22,942 bases of DNA from Pseudomonadota bacterium (GTDB lineage Bacteria; Pseudomonadota; Alphaproteobacteria; Caulobacterales; Aquidulcibacteraceae): the NCBI GenBank assembly GCA_023410295.1, contig JAEYPY010000104.1, forward strand, positions 1-22,942, written 5' to 3'. Position numbers and translations under genes: made by a program. The notes beneath the pieces were generated by a model. The model ran no database searches. It was not told the DNA's origin and saw only the letters and a program-made list of their open reading frames with translations. Shown piece by piece: positions 1 to 6,469 of this stretch. The stretch's first letter is position 1, and every line of letters starts with the position of its first letter.

Positions 1-28
1 GAACCAAGCCGCGCAAATCGTCGCCTGA
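1..28 (+). CDS. 3' end of a tiny exported-peptide gene (first tandem copy, partial)
   Basis: The first 28 bases read in frame to NQAAQIVA and a TGA stop. The complete small gene at 64-156 ends in the same eight residues, with synonymous differences in two alanine codons and a different stop codon. I read this as the tail of an upstream tandem paralogue whose start lies outside the window. The function is unknown. Only eight codons are visible, so the call rests entirely on the match to the next copy. Confidence 0.5.
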
Positions 29-63
29 TCGGCCCCGCCCACAGCAAATTCGAGAGAACTCAG

Positions 64-156
64 ATGACCAAGTTCTACGCCCTGATCGCCGCCTGCGCCG
101 TGTTCGCACCGATCGCCATGGCGACCTTGAACCAAGCCGCTCAAATCGTCGCGTAA
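64..156 (+). CDS. Tiny exported peptide precursor, 30 aa (second tandem copy)
   Basis: ATG at 64 opens a 30-codon frame ending in TAA. Residues 1-20 look like a Sec signal: MTK, a hydrophobic core rich in Ala, Ile and Val, and a cleavage-like I-A-M-A ending at residue 20. Cleavage there would release the ten-residue peptide TLNQAAQIVA. A purine-rich GAGAGA lies about 8 bases before the ATG, a weak ribosome-binding site. The gene follows a copy with the same tail by 35 bases and is closed by the terminator at 190-226. I do not recognise a named family. It could be a peptide signal, a small envelope protein or a regulatory ORF. Main doubt: very short ORFs arise by chance, but duplication with synonymous change argues that it is translated. 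Confidence 0.55.
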   Translation: MTKFYALIAACAVFAPIAMATLNQAAQIVA

Positions 157-189
157 GCTCCCGCCGACCACGATTTCAGCGAGCCAAAG

Positions 190-226
190 AAGGCCGCGGA
201 GGATGCTCCCCCTCCGCGGCTTTTCT
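190..226 (+). terminator. Rho-independent terminator after the tiny peptide genes
   Basis: A perfect 10-bp stem (GCCGCGGAGG at 193-202, CCTCCGCGGC at 211-220) with an 8-base loop is followed by TTTT at 221-224. It sits between the plus-strand peptide gene and the end of the minus-strand lipoprotein gene at 247. On the minus strand the stem is followed by a pyrimidine-rich CTTCTTT, so it may act in both directions. Confidence 0.85.
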
Positions 227-246
227 CATGCGCAGGCGCTGAAGCG

Positions 247-795
247 TCAGCCGGGGAAGCTTTGCACGCCGATCTTGGTCAGGCGCCCGTTGTCCAGGAC
301 GAGGCACGCGGCGCTCTCCATGCCTTGGATGTAGCAGAACATCGGCGCATCGCGCCCGCGCACAGCTTCGTACGCTGCGCGATCAACGCCCTCTTCGACA
401 TAGAACGGAAACTCGCCGCTCATCGGATTGGCGGCGTTCGCTTCCCATTCGGGCAGATCGCCGGTGCTGTCGCTCGCCGCGCCGGGCGGGTTGATCCACT
501 CATTGAGCCGGCGCTGCATCTCTTCAGCGTCGGCCGCGCCGGCGAGCGCCATATTCTGCGACACGGGATAGGTCTCGTTCCAGACTTGCTCGCCGCCATT
601 GCGGATGACGATGCGCGCTTCGGCCTGCTCGCAATCGGCGCCGCTCGTCGTTGCTTCGATCTGCAGCGATTCCCAGGTCGCATTCGCGGTCGCCGGGCAG
701 CCATTGTCGGCCGCGGTTTCGGCAGACTGGCTCGCTTGCTCGCCCGTGCAGGCGGCGAGCACCAGGGCGGCGGCGAAAATCGTGATGCGCATCAT
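247..795 (-). CDS. Hypothetical lipoprotein, 182 aa
   Basis: The N-terminus has two Met residues, a short hydrophobic stretch and a lipobox L-A-A-C with Cys16, so the protein is probably an outer- or inner-membrane-anchored lipoprotein. The mature part is acidic with four further Cys residues, the last two near the C-terminus. No enzyme motif is visible and I do not recognise the family. A good ribosome-binding site (AAGGGGA, about 8 bases before the ATG) supports the start. It lies 24 bases after the stop of the alpha/beta hydrolase gene on the same strand, so the two are probably one transcript. The other frames over this gene are shadows. Function unknown; the lipoprotein call is firm, the rest open. 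Confidence 0.8.
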   Translation of the reverse strand: MMRITIFAAALVLAACTGEQASQSAETAADNGCPATANATWESLQIEATTSGADCEQAEARIVIRNGGEQVWNETYPVSQNMALAGAADAEEMQRRLNEWINPPGAASDSTGDLPEWEANAANPMSGEFPFYVEEGVDRAAYEAVRGRDAPMFCYIQGMESAACLVLDNGRLTKIGVQSFPG

Positions 796-819
796 GTTGA
801 ATCCCCTTTTCCGAGCGTA

Positions 820-1692
820 CTAGCCGCTGAGCGCCTCGTGCGCCAAGGCGCCGACTTCCTGCAGCGCTGCGACCGCCGTCTTCGAATAGGCGGTGAAGTT
901 GAGCCCGCCGTGCATCAGCACCGGGTATTTGCGCTCCGTGACCTCAACGCCGGCTTCGCGCAGCTTCGTCATGAACGCGCGCACATCGGCGCGCACCGGA
1001 TCCATCGGCCCGCCGCCGGCGATAATGGTCGGCGGCGCAGCGCCCAGATCGACATCGAGCAGCGAAGGCAATGCTTCAGCGCCGAGGCTTTTGGCGATGT
1101 AGAGAGACGCGACGCGGCCGAGAAAGCGGAAGTTGCGCAGCTCCTCCTGCGCCCACAGCGCATCCTGCACGTGGATCAGCGGATAGAGCAGCACTTGCAG
1201 CGCGACCGCGCCGGGCGTGGTGCGGTTGAGTTCGAGCGCCATGGTGGCGGCGAGATACGCGCCGGCGCTATCGCCGGCGAGCGCGATGCGTCCGGGACTA
1301 GCGCCAAAGCGCGCGACGTTCTCCATCGCCCACGAACACGCCGCGCGCGCATCGTGCAGCTGCGCTGGAAACGGCGCCTCGGGCGCCAGGCGATAGCCGA
1401 CCGAGAGCACGCGCCCGCGCGAAGACTTGGCCAGCCACGAACAGATGGAATCGTGCGTATCGATATCGCAGCAGACGAAGCCGCCGCCGTGGAAATAAAG
1501 CATGAGCGGCGTGGGCGCGGCGTCCGCCGCTTCGTAATAGCGCGCCCTCAGCGGCCCGGCGGGCCCCGGCAGCTCCAGCTCCTCAACGCGCGCGAGCCCC
1601 TTGGCGCGCGCGGCCGGGACCGCGAGCAGCGTGCGCAGGCCGCGGCGGGTCTGCGCCAGAAGCGCGCGATCTACGCTTTGCGTCATGCTCAT
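820..1692 (-). CDS. Alpha/beta hydrolase, hormone-sensitive-lipase (acetyl esterase) type
   Basis: The protein is 290 aa, typical for the Abhydrolase_3/HSL family. It carries the oxyanion-hole motif HGGG at 68-71, the nucleophile elbow GDSAG at 140-144 (Ser142), a likely catalytic Asp231 in GPMDPVRAD and a likely His261 in VLMHGGLNF. It should hydrolyse small carboxylic esters in the cytoplasm; no signal peptide is seen. The substrate cannot be told. The first ATG (1690-1692) is two codons before a second possible ATG, and neither has a strong ribosome-binding site. The gene is divergent from pheA with 49 bases between them and probably shares a transcript with the lipoprotein gene downstream. 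Confidence 0.9.
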   Translation of the reverse strand: MSMTQSVDRALLAQTRRGLRTLLAVPAARAKGLARVEELELPGPAGPLRARYYEAADAAPTPLMLYFHGGGFVCCDIDTHDSICSWLAKSSRGRVLSVGYRLAPEAPFPAQLHDARAACSWAMENVARFGASPGRIALAGDSAGAYLAATMALELNRTTPGAVALQVLLYPLIHVQDALWAQEELRNFRFLGRVASLYIAKSLGAEALPSLLDVDLGAAPPTIIAGGGPMDPVRADVRAFMTKLREAGVEVTERKYPVLMHGGLNFTAYSKTAVAALQEVGALAHEALSG

Positions 1693-1709
1693 GAGGCGAT
1701 GGCTCTACC

Positions 1710-1734
1710 TTATCGGCGCGCGCTGCGCTAACGC
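1710..1734 (+). promoter_or_regulatory. Candidate housekeeping promoter of pheA
   Basis: TTATCGG (1710-1716), a 10-base spacer and GCTAACGC (1727-1734) resemble the Caulobacter vegetative consensus TTGACGS-N10-14-GCTANAWC, matching 5 of 7 in the -35 and the GCTA core of the -10. A start about 6 bases downstream would be at or next to the pheA ATG (1742), which would make the message leaderless and would fit the lack of a ribosome-binding site there. The match is partial. Confidence 0.35.
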
Positions 1735-1741
1735 TCCGCCC

Positions 1742-2578
1742 ATGGCCGACCGTATCTCTTTTCAAGGCGAACCTGGGGCGAACTCGCATATCGCGGCGCG
1801 CGAAGCCTTTCCCGAACTCGAACCGCTGCCGTGCGCGAGCTTCGAGGACGCGTTCGCGGCGGTGAGCGAAGGCCAGGCGCGCTATGCGATGATCCCGGTC
1901 GAGAACTCGGTCGCCGGTCGCGTCGCCGACGTGCACACGCTGATCCCCGAAAGCGGGCTTTTCATCATCGGTGAACGCTTCGTGCCGATCCGGCACCAAT
2001 TGCTGGGCTTGAAGAACGCCACGCTCGAAGGCCTGACGCACGTGCGCTCGCACCCCCAGGCGCTTGGGCAATGCCGCAAGCAATTGCGCGAGCTCGGCGT
2101 CATTGCCGTGAAGACCGCCGACACCGCCGGCGCCGCGCGCGAGATCGCTGAACTCGGCGATCCTAAGGTGGGCGCGCTCGCCTCTTCGCTCGCCGGCGAG
2201 ATCTATGGCCTCAAAGTGCTAAAGGCCGACATCGCCGACGCCGCACACAACACGACGCGCTTTCTCGTCTTCTCGCGCGAAGAACAGAACGCCGCGCCGG
2301 GCTCCGGGCCTTGCATGACGAGCTTCGTCTTCCGCGTGCGCAACGTGCCGGCGGCGCTCTACAAGGCGATGGGCGGGTTCGCCACCAACGGCGTCAACAT
2401 GACCAAGCTCGAAAGCTACATCGAAGGCGGACAATTCTCCGCGGCCATGTTCTTCGCTGAAGTCGAAGGCCATACCGCCGACCAGAACGTGCGTCTCGCC
2501 ATGGAAGAACTCGCGTTTTTCTCCACCTCGCTCAAGGTGCTGGGCGTCTATCCCGCGGACCCGTTCCGGCGCACGTAA
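1742..2578 (+). CDS. pheA: Prephenate dehydratase, monofunctional (phenylalanine synthesis)
   Basis: Converts prephenate to phenylpyruvate, the committed step to phenylalanine. The 278-aa product begins with the family's usual start (ISFQGEPGANSH at 5-16), has IPVENSVAG at 51-59 and the catalytic-region TTRF at 171-174, and ends in an ACT regulatory domain from about 192 to 270 with the Phe-site region TKLESY at 221-226. Alphaproteobacterial enzymes commonly have ESY here instead of ESRP. There is no chorismate mutase domain. An in-frame ATG exists at 1601, but the extra 47 residues are Arg-rich, overlap the divergent hydrolase gene and do not match the family, so the start at 1742 is chosen. 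Feedback control by phenylalanine through the ACT domain is expected. Confidence 0.95.
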   Translation: MADRISFQGEPGANSHIAAREAFPELEPLPCASFEDAFAAVSEGQARYAMIPVENSVAGRVADVHTLIPESGLFIIGERFVPIRHQLLGLKNATLEGLTHVRSHPQALGQCRKQLRELGVIAVKTADTAGAAREIAELGDPKVGALASSLAGEIYGLKVLKADIADAAHNTTRFLVFSREEQNAAPGSGPCMTSFVFRVRNVPAALYKAMGGFATNGVNMTKLESYIEGGQFSAAMFFAEVEGHTADQNVRLAMEELAFFSTSLKVLGVYPADPFRRT

Positions 2579-2600
2579 CTAGCACCACCAGTCGCGCGTA
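2575..2600 (+). promoter_or_regulatory. Candidate sigma-F-type promoter of sigF (autoregulation)
   Basis: GTAACT (2575-2580, overlapping the pheA stop codon) and CGTA (2597-2600) are 16 bases apart. The Caulobacter SigF consensus as I remember it is GTAACC-N16-CGAA, so this matches 5 of 6 and 3 of 4. It lies 20 bases before the sigF ATG. Autoregulation is common for ECF sigma factors. The match is imperfect, so this is a hypothesis. Confidence 0.35.
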
Positions 2601-2619
2601 CGATCACCTCACGGGGAGA

Positions 2620-3162
2620 ATGGCGGACGAAGCGCATCTGAAAGCCCTGGCGCTCCTGGGCATGGCGGGCGATGGCGCCGCGCAGCGCGCTTTCCTGACG
2701 GAGGCGGCGGCGCTGCTGCGTCCCTATTTCCGCAACCGGCTGCGCGGTCGCGCCGAGGACGCGGAGGATCTGGTGCAGGAAACGCTGGTGGCGCTGCACA
2801 CGCGACGCGACAGCTACGATCCAAGCTATCCCCTCACCGCCTGGCTCTACGCCATCGCGCGCTACCGGCTGATCGATTTCCTGCGCCGGGCCAAGCTGCG
2901 CGCGCACGCTTCGCTCGATGGATTTGATCCCGGCGATGCCGATCCGGAGTACGAAGCGTCCGACGCGCGGCGCGATGTGGCGGCGCTCTTAGAGAAGCTG
3001 CCGGAAAAACAGCGCACGGCGATCCGCTTGGTGAAGCTAGAAGAGCGAAGCGTGCGGGAGGCGTCCGCCGCCACCGGGCTTTCGGAATCCGACATCAAGA
3101 TTTCCATCCATCGCGGCCTCAAGACGCTGATGCGGCTGATGGCTGAGGAGCAAGCGACGTGA
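2620..3162 (+). CDS. sigF: ECF RNA polymerase sigma factor, SigF-like
   Basis: The 180-aa protein has a sigma-70 region 2 at about 26-93 (DAEDLVQETLVALH at 47-60, then PLTAWLYAIARYRLIDFLRR at 71-90) and a region 4 helix-turn-helix at about 118-172 (LPEKQRTAIRLVKLEERSVREA, then SESDIKISIHRGL). There is no region 1 or 3, as usual for ECF factors. GGGGAG lies immediately before the ATG; the spacing is short but no better start is seen. The stop overlaps the start of the DUF1109 gene by four bases, so the two are translationally coupled. This pairing matches the Caulobacter sigma-F/NrsF system, which responds to oxidative stress and metals such as chromate and cadmium. The family call is firm; the inducing signal here is inferred. 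Confidence 0.9.
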   Translation: MADEAHLKALALLGMAGDGAAQRAFLTEAAALLRPYFRNRLRGRAEDAEDLVQETLVALHTRRDSYDPSYPLTAWLYAIARYRLIDFLRRAKLRAHASLDGFDPGDADPEYEASDARRDVAALLEKLPEKQRTAIRLVKLEERSVREASAATGLSESDIKISIHRGLKTLMRLMAEEQAT

Positions 3163-3794
3163 AGACCGACGAGCTGATCGAGGCGCTCGCGCGCGGAGCC
3201 GAGCCGGTGGAAAAGCCGCGCTGGCGCATGCGACTGGCGATCACGGTGCTGGTCGGGTTTGCCGTGGCCGTGGCGCTGGTGGCGATTTGGCTGGGCGTGC
3301 GGCCTGACATCGGCGCGGCGCGCATGCCGGTGATGATGAAGGCGCTGTTTGCCGGCATGTGCGCGGCGGTGATGCTGCCGCTGGCGGTGCAGCTGATGAA
3401 GCCGGGGCGCCCGCTCGGCTGGCGCGTGGGCGCGGTGATCGTGCTGCTGGCGCTCTGTGCGCTGGCGACGGGGATTGCGCTGATGGGCGCAGAACCGGGC
3501 GAGCGCATGGCGATGTGGATGGGCAATGGCGTGCCCTGGTGCGTCATCGTCATTCCGCTGCTCGCGGCGCCGACGGCGGCGGGTCTCCTTTGGCTCATGC
3601 GCGCGTTCGCGCCGACGCGCCTTGCGCTCACGGGCGCCGCCATCGGCGGCTTCGCTGGCGGCGTGGGCGCCATGGCCTACGCGATGTACTGCCCGGTGGA
3701 TTCGGTGGCGTTCGTGACGACGTGGTATGTACTGGGGATAGCGCTGAGTGCTGCGATTGGGGCGGCGGTGGGGACGAAGTTGTTGCGGTGGTGA
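3159..3794 (+). CDS. nrsF: NrsF-like membrane anti-sigma factor (DUF1109)
   Basis: The 211-aa protein has a short cytoplasmic N-terminus (about 1-24) and six hydrophobic segments, near 25-46, 59-79, 88-110, 125-147, 156-177 and 187-205. This is the layout of DUF1109 proteins that hold a partner ECF sigma factor at the inner membrane. Cys128 and Cys178 are 50 residues apart, the same spacing as the two conserved sensing cysteines I recall for Caulobacter NrsF (131 and 181). Cys68 and Cys100 lie within membrane segments. The start is a GTG in the overlap GTGA with the sigF stop, with GAGG some 12 bases upstream. Its role is probably to release sigma-F under oxidative or metal stress. Confidence 0.85.
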   Translation: MKTDELIEALARGAEPVEKPRWRMRLAITVLVGFAVAVALVAIWLGVRPDIGAARMPVMMKALFAGMCAAVMLPLAVQLMKPGRPLGWRVGAVIVLLALCALATGIALMGAEPGERMAMWMGNGVPWCVIVIPLLAAPTAAGLLWLMRAFAPTRLALTGAAIGGFAGGVGAMAYAMYCPVDSVAFVTTWYVLGIALSAAIGAAVGTKLLRW

Positions 3795-3807
3795 AAGCGA
3801 CCGCGCT

Positions 3808-3833
3808 GTAACCGCCTCGCCCGCTCGCGCGAT
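3808..3833 (+). promoter_or_regulatory. Candidate sigma-F-type promoter of the doxX-YHS unit
   Basis: GTAACC at 3808-3813 and CGAT at 3830-3833 are separated by exactly 16 bases. This matches the remembered Caulobacter SigF consensus GTAACC-N16-CGAA at 6 of 6 and 3 of 4 positions. It lies 14 bases after the nrsF stop and 23 bases before the doxX ATG, as expected for a gene controlled by the adjacent sigma factor. Initiation would be expected near 3839-3842. Confidence 0.6.
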
Positions 3834-3853
3834 CTCTCTGCCAAGGAGAGATC
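3831..3853 (+). promoter_or_regulatory. Hairpin over the doxX ribosome-binding site
   Basis: GATCTCTC (3831-3838) and GAGAGATC (3846-3853) form a perfect 8-bp stem with a 7-base loop. The ribosome-binding site of doxX, AAGGAG at 3843-3848, lies in the loop and the 3' arm, so the folded RNA would hide it. The 5' arm overlaps the -10 element of the candidate promoter at 3808-3833, so a transcript begun there would lack most or all of that arm. Confidence 0.5.
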
Positions 3854-3856
3854 ATC

Positions 3857-4378
3857 ATGCTCACCCGCATCAAGCGCTACGCGCCGGCGGCGATTTCGGT
3901 GTTTGCGGCGCTCGTCTTTCTCGACAGCTTGCGCTTCAAGTTCACCGATCATCCCAACACGCAGGAGATTTTCGGCCGGCTCGACGGCTGGGCCGGCACG
4001 CTGGGGCTGCCCGGGCTCTTCGCGCACACCGGGCTTTTCAGCCAGTACGTGATCGGCACCGCTGAGCTGTTCGCTTCAACGCTGCTCCTCATTGGCCTCA
4101 TGCCGCGCTTTGCACGCCTCAATGCGCTGGGGGCGCTGATCGGCTTCGCGGTGATGACGGGCGCGGTGAGCTTTCACTTGTTCACGCCGCTCGGAATCGA
4201 TCCCAACAATGACGGCGGCGGGCTCTTTGCGGCCGCGTGTACGATCTGGGCAACGTCGATCGTGCTGCTTGTGATCCGCCGCGAGGAGCTTATGGGCCTG
4301 CTGCGGGATTTGGGCCGCGCGTTCGTGCCGAGCGCGAGCGCGGCGCCGAGAATGGTTCTGAAGCAACAGACGGCGTGA
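3857..4378 (+). CDS. DoxX-like inner-membrane protein
   Basis: The 173-aa protein has four hydrophobic segments, about 8-24, 64-82, 86-108 and 122-140. The first is followed by a conserved-looking LDSLRFKFTDHPNTQEIF stretch (22-39), as in DoxX/DoxD-like proteins. Biochemical roles for this family are mostly unsettled; some members act with oxidoreductases in redox or thiol stress. The start is well supported by AAGGAG eight bases upstream, although a hairpin may mask that site. It follows sigF-nrsF by 62 bases, with a sigma-F-type promoter candidate between, so I infer a stress-induced target of that sigma factor. The Ala/Ser-rich C-terminus after residue 155 is probably unstructured. Confidence 0.8.
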   Translation: MLTRIKRYAPAAISVFAALVFLDSLRFKFTDHPNTQEIFGRLDGWAGTLGLPGLFAHTGLFSQYVIGTAELFASTLLLIGLMPRFARLNALGALIGFAVMTGAVSFHLFTPLGIDPNNDGGGLFAAACTIWATSIVLLVIRREELMGLLRDLGRAFVPSASAAPRMVLKQQTA

Positions 4379-4386
4379 CGTGCGTG

Positions 4387-4479
4387 GCGTCGCGTTTCGA
4401 CAAGCGCAAAGTGACGCCAATGCAGGCTTGAGCGCCAAGGCTTCAGTAGCGTCACCCTGAGCCTGTCGAAGGGCGACGC
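4387..4479 (+). repeat. REP doublet (REPIN-like) between doxX and the YHS gene
   Basis: Two 31-base arms, 4387-4417 and 4449-4479, are inverted relative to one another and match at 25 of 31 positions across a 31-base spacer. The core of the second arm, read on the minus strand, is CCCTTCGACAGGCTCAGGG, the widespread bacterial palindromic extragenic repeat of the TTCGACARGCTCAGGGTGA type. The first arm is a diverged copy in the opposite orientation. Each arm also has short internal pairing (GCGTC with GACGC). Such pairs usually spread through a REP-associated tyrosine transposase; none is in the window. Confidence 0.75.
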
Positions 4480-4510
4480 GGGCCAAGATTAATCTGTACG
4501 AGGAGAGACA

Positions 4511-4963
4511 ATGCGTAAGATTCTCGCCGCCCTCGCCATCGCCATGGCGCCGCTTGCGTTCGCGCCGCCGGCGTATGCGGACCAGGCGCCGGTCTACACC
4601 GGGCTGCTCTCGCGCGTTGCTGTCGGCGGTTATGATCCCGTTGCGTACTTCAGCGATGGCCGCCCCGTGCGTGGCACGACGCAATTCCGCACCACGCACC
4701 AAGGCTACGAATATCGCTTCGCCACAGCGGCGCACCTCGCCGCGTTCCGCGCCGATCCTGCGCGCTACCTGCCGCAATATGGCGGCTATTGCGCATGGGC
4801 CGTTTCCCAGGGCTACACCGCCTCCGGCGATCCGAACAATTGGCGCATCGTCGATGGCCGGCTCTATCTCAACTACAACGACGAGATTCAGCGCCGCTGG
4901 GAGCAAGACATCCCCGGCCACATCCGCCGCGCGAACGCGAACTGGCCGGGCGTGCTGCGCTAA
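4511..4963 (+). CDS. Secreted YHS-domain protein
   Basis: The 150-aa protein has a Sec signal peptide (MRKILAALAIAMAPLAFA, predicted cleavage after A-Y-A at about 23). A YHS-type domain follows: VGGYDPVAYF at 38-47, a region ending YRFATAAHLAAFRADPARYL at 68-87, GGYCAWAVSQGY at 91-102, DPNNW and LYLNYN (118-123). This arrangement is typical of small periplasmic YHS proteins of proteobacteria. YHS domains are thought to bind metal or act with redox and metal-transport proteins, but the function of this class is not established. GAGGAGAG about 4 bases before the ATG supports the start. It may be co-transcribed with doxX through the REP doublet. Its stop overlaps the convergent hydrolase gene by four bases (CTAA). 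Confidence 0.85.
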   Translation: MRKILAALAIAMAPLAFAPPAYADQAPVYTGLLSRVAVGGYDPVAYFSDGRPVRGTTQFRTTHQGYEYRFATAAHLAAFRADPARYLPQYGGYCAWAVSQGYTASGDPNNWRIVDGRLYLNYNDEIQRRWEQDIPGHIRRANANWPGVLR

Positions 4964-6366
4964 ACCACCGCTTGCGCGGCGCCGAGCAAGGCTGCGCCGA
5001 TCGGCCGGCCGAGCGCGCCGGCGCGGCCGTCATTGGCGGCGGCCATGGCGACGATGCCGCGCGCGGAATCGAACATGACTTCGGCGTACCAGAGCGTGTT
5101 CGAACCGTTGTGCCAGAGCATGCCGTTGCGATTGGCCCAGCCCATTGCGTAGGGCCCGCCATAGGGCGGCGTGTGCAGCGTCTCCCAGCTTTCGCGCCGC
5201 AGGAATGATGTGCGGTCGCGGTGCGCGGCGAGATATTTGAATGCGTCTTCGATCGTCGCGTGGACGCGCCCTGCCGGACCGAGCGCAATGGGATTGTCAG
5301 CATCCCCAGTTGGCTGCTCCGGAACGAGCGCTCCGCCTTCGCCCGGACCATGGCCGAGCGGTTGATCGTAGGCGCCAATCGTCCCCGGCGCACCTTGCCC
5401 GGCGCCCGTCATACCGAGCGGGGTAAACACGTGCTGCTGGATCAGCGTCTCCCACGGCGCGCCGAGCTTGGCCTCGAGCATGGCGCCGGCGATGACGTAG
5501 CCGGTGTTCGAATAGGTGAAGTTCTCTTCCTTGGCCCCCACCGGCGCTTGCTGCAGGCCGAGGCGGGCATAAGCGATGCGCTCGGCGCGCACATCGACGT
5601 TGGCGTCGCGCGAGAAGCGGGTGAGATCTGCAAGCTCAATGTTCCCCGGCAAGCCGGAGCGGTGACTGCAGAGATGGCGGAAGGTGACATCGCGATAGTC
5701 CGCGCGCATCTCCGGGATCACAGAACCCAGCACGGCGCCGACTGTATCGGTCCACGACACAGCGCCCGCTTCCACGGCGCGGGCGATGAGTGTTGAGGTC
5801 ATGGACTTGGTGATCGAGCCCAGGTGCCATTTGTCGCCGCTGGTGACGAGTTCGGGCCGGCCCATCGCGCGCACGCCATCGACGAACGTGACACTGCGCC
5901 CATCGCGATTGGCGGCGGCGGCCGCGAACGCAGGCGAACCCGCTTCGGCGCGCAAGGCGGCGAGCCGCGCTTGCGTCAGCGCTTCGGGCGGCGGCGCGGC
6001 TTCCGCGACCTGTTCGCGCGCGAACACGAGCGGCAGTGTGCCGCGCTGCGTGAACTGACCTTCGATGCGCCCGCCGGAGAGCCGGCCGGCGAAGCTCGCG
6101 CCGATCACCGGCAAAGCGAGATTGATCGCGTCGCCCTGGATCGTGGTCGTTTCCACTGGAATGGGCGAATTGCCTTGGTCGATACTGTAGATCGTCGCCG
6201 ACGGGCCTTCGCTGACAACGAGCCGGAGGCGCAGGCGTTGCGAGCCTAGATCGAGCGCGCCGAACCATTCGCCCTGAAAATCAGCTGAGCTTTGCGCGCG
6301 TGCGTCAGCGGCCCAAAGGCCAGCGGCGAGTGCGCCCATGAGCAATGGGCGGCGTGTCGTCTTCAT
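4960..6366 (-). CDS. Serine hydrolase, class C beta-lactamase/PbpX type, probably exported by Tat
   Basis: The 468-aa protein starts with a twin-arginine-like signal (TTRRPLLM at 3-10, hydrophobic stretch, ADARA at about 20-24). Residues 25-118 form an extra N-terminal domain with a beta-rich look. The beta-lactamase-related fold follows, with S184-I-T-K187 as the active-site SxxK, Y285-S-N287 as the YxN motif and H419-N-G421 at the KTG position. These mark the penicillin-binding/serine esterase superfamily; HxG in place of KTG is common in peptidases and esterases of the class and does not imply antibiotic resistance. The substrate is unknown. A strong ribosome-binding site (GGAGGGGAG) precedes the ATG by about 5 bases. 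The 3' end overlaps the YHS gene by four bases. Confidence 0.9.
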   Translation of the reverse strand: MKTTRRPLLMGALAAGLWAADARAQSSADFQGEWFGALDLGSQRLRLRLVVSEGPSATIYSIDQGNSPIPVETTTIQGDAINLALPVIGASFAGRLSGGRIEGQFTQRGTLPLVFAREQVAEAAPPPEALTQARLAALRAEAGSPAFAAAAANRDGRSVTFVDGVRAMGRPELVTSGDKWHLGSITKSMTSTLIARAVEAGAVSWTDTVGAVLGSVIPEMRADYRDVTFRHLCSHRSGLPGNIELADLTRFSRDANVDVRAERIAYARLGLQQAPVGAKEENFTYSNTGYVIAGAMLEAKLGAPWETLIQQHVFTPLGMTGAGQGAPGTIGAYDQPLGHGPGEGGALVPEQPTGDADNPIALGPAGRVHATIEDAFKYLAAHRDRTSFLRRESWETLHTPPYGGPYAMGWANRNGMLWHNGSNTLWYAEVMFDSARGIVAMAAANDGRAGALGRPIGAALLGAAQAVV

Positions 6367-6469
6367 TTATTCTCCCCTCCGAGCGGGATTGAGCGTCCGG
6401 TCCAAGGATGCACGTCAGAACGCCGGTGGATGCATACCACAGCAGTCCCTTTTTTTTGGGGCCGTCGGA

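Noticed and set aside
262..1731. 489-aa plus-strand frame across the lipoprotein and hydrolase genes
   Set aside because: It lies antisense to two genes with clear motifs, is Arg/Ala-rich in the manner of high-GC shadows and has no domain.
4451..4477. Sigma-F promoter directly before the YHS gene (GTCACC-N17-CGAC)
   Set aside because: It has one mismatch in each box and the wrong spacing, and the bases belong to the conserved REP sequence.
4076..4921. 281-aa minus-strand frame over doxX and the YHS gene
   Set aside because: It crosses two genes and the REP doublet and shows only shadow-like composition.
4960..6366. Antibiotic-resistance beta-lactamase
   Set aside because: SxxK, YxN and HxG fit the broad serine hydrolase class; nothing indicates drug hydrolysis.
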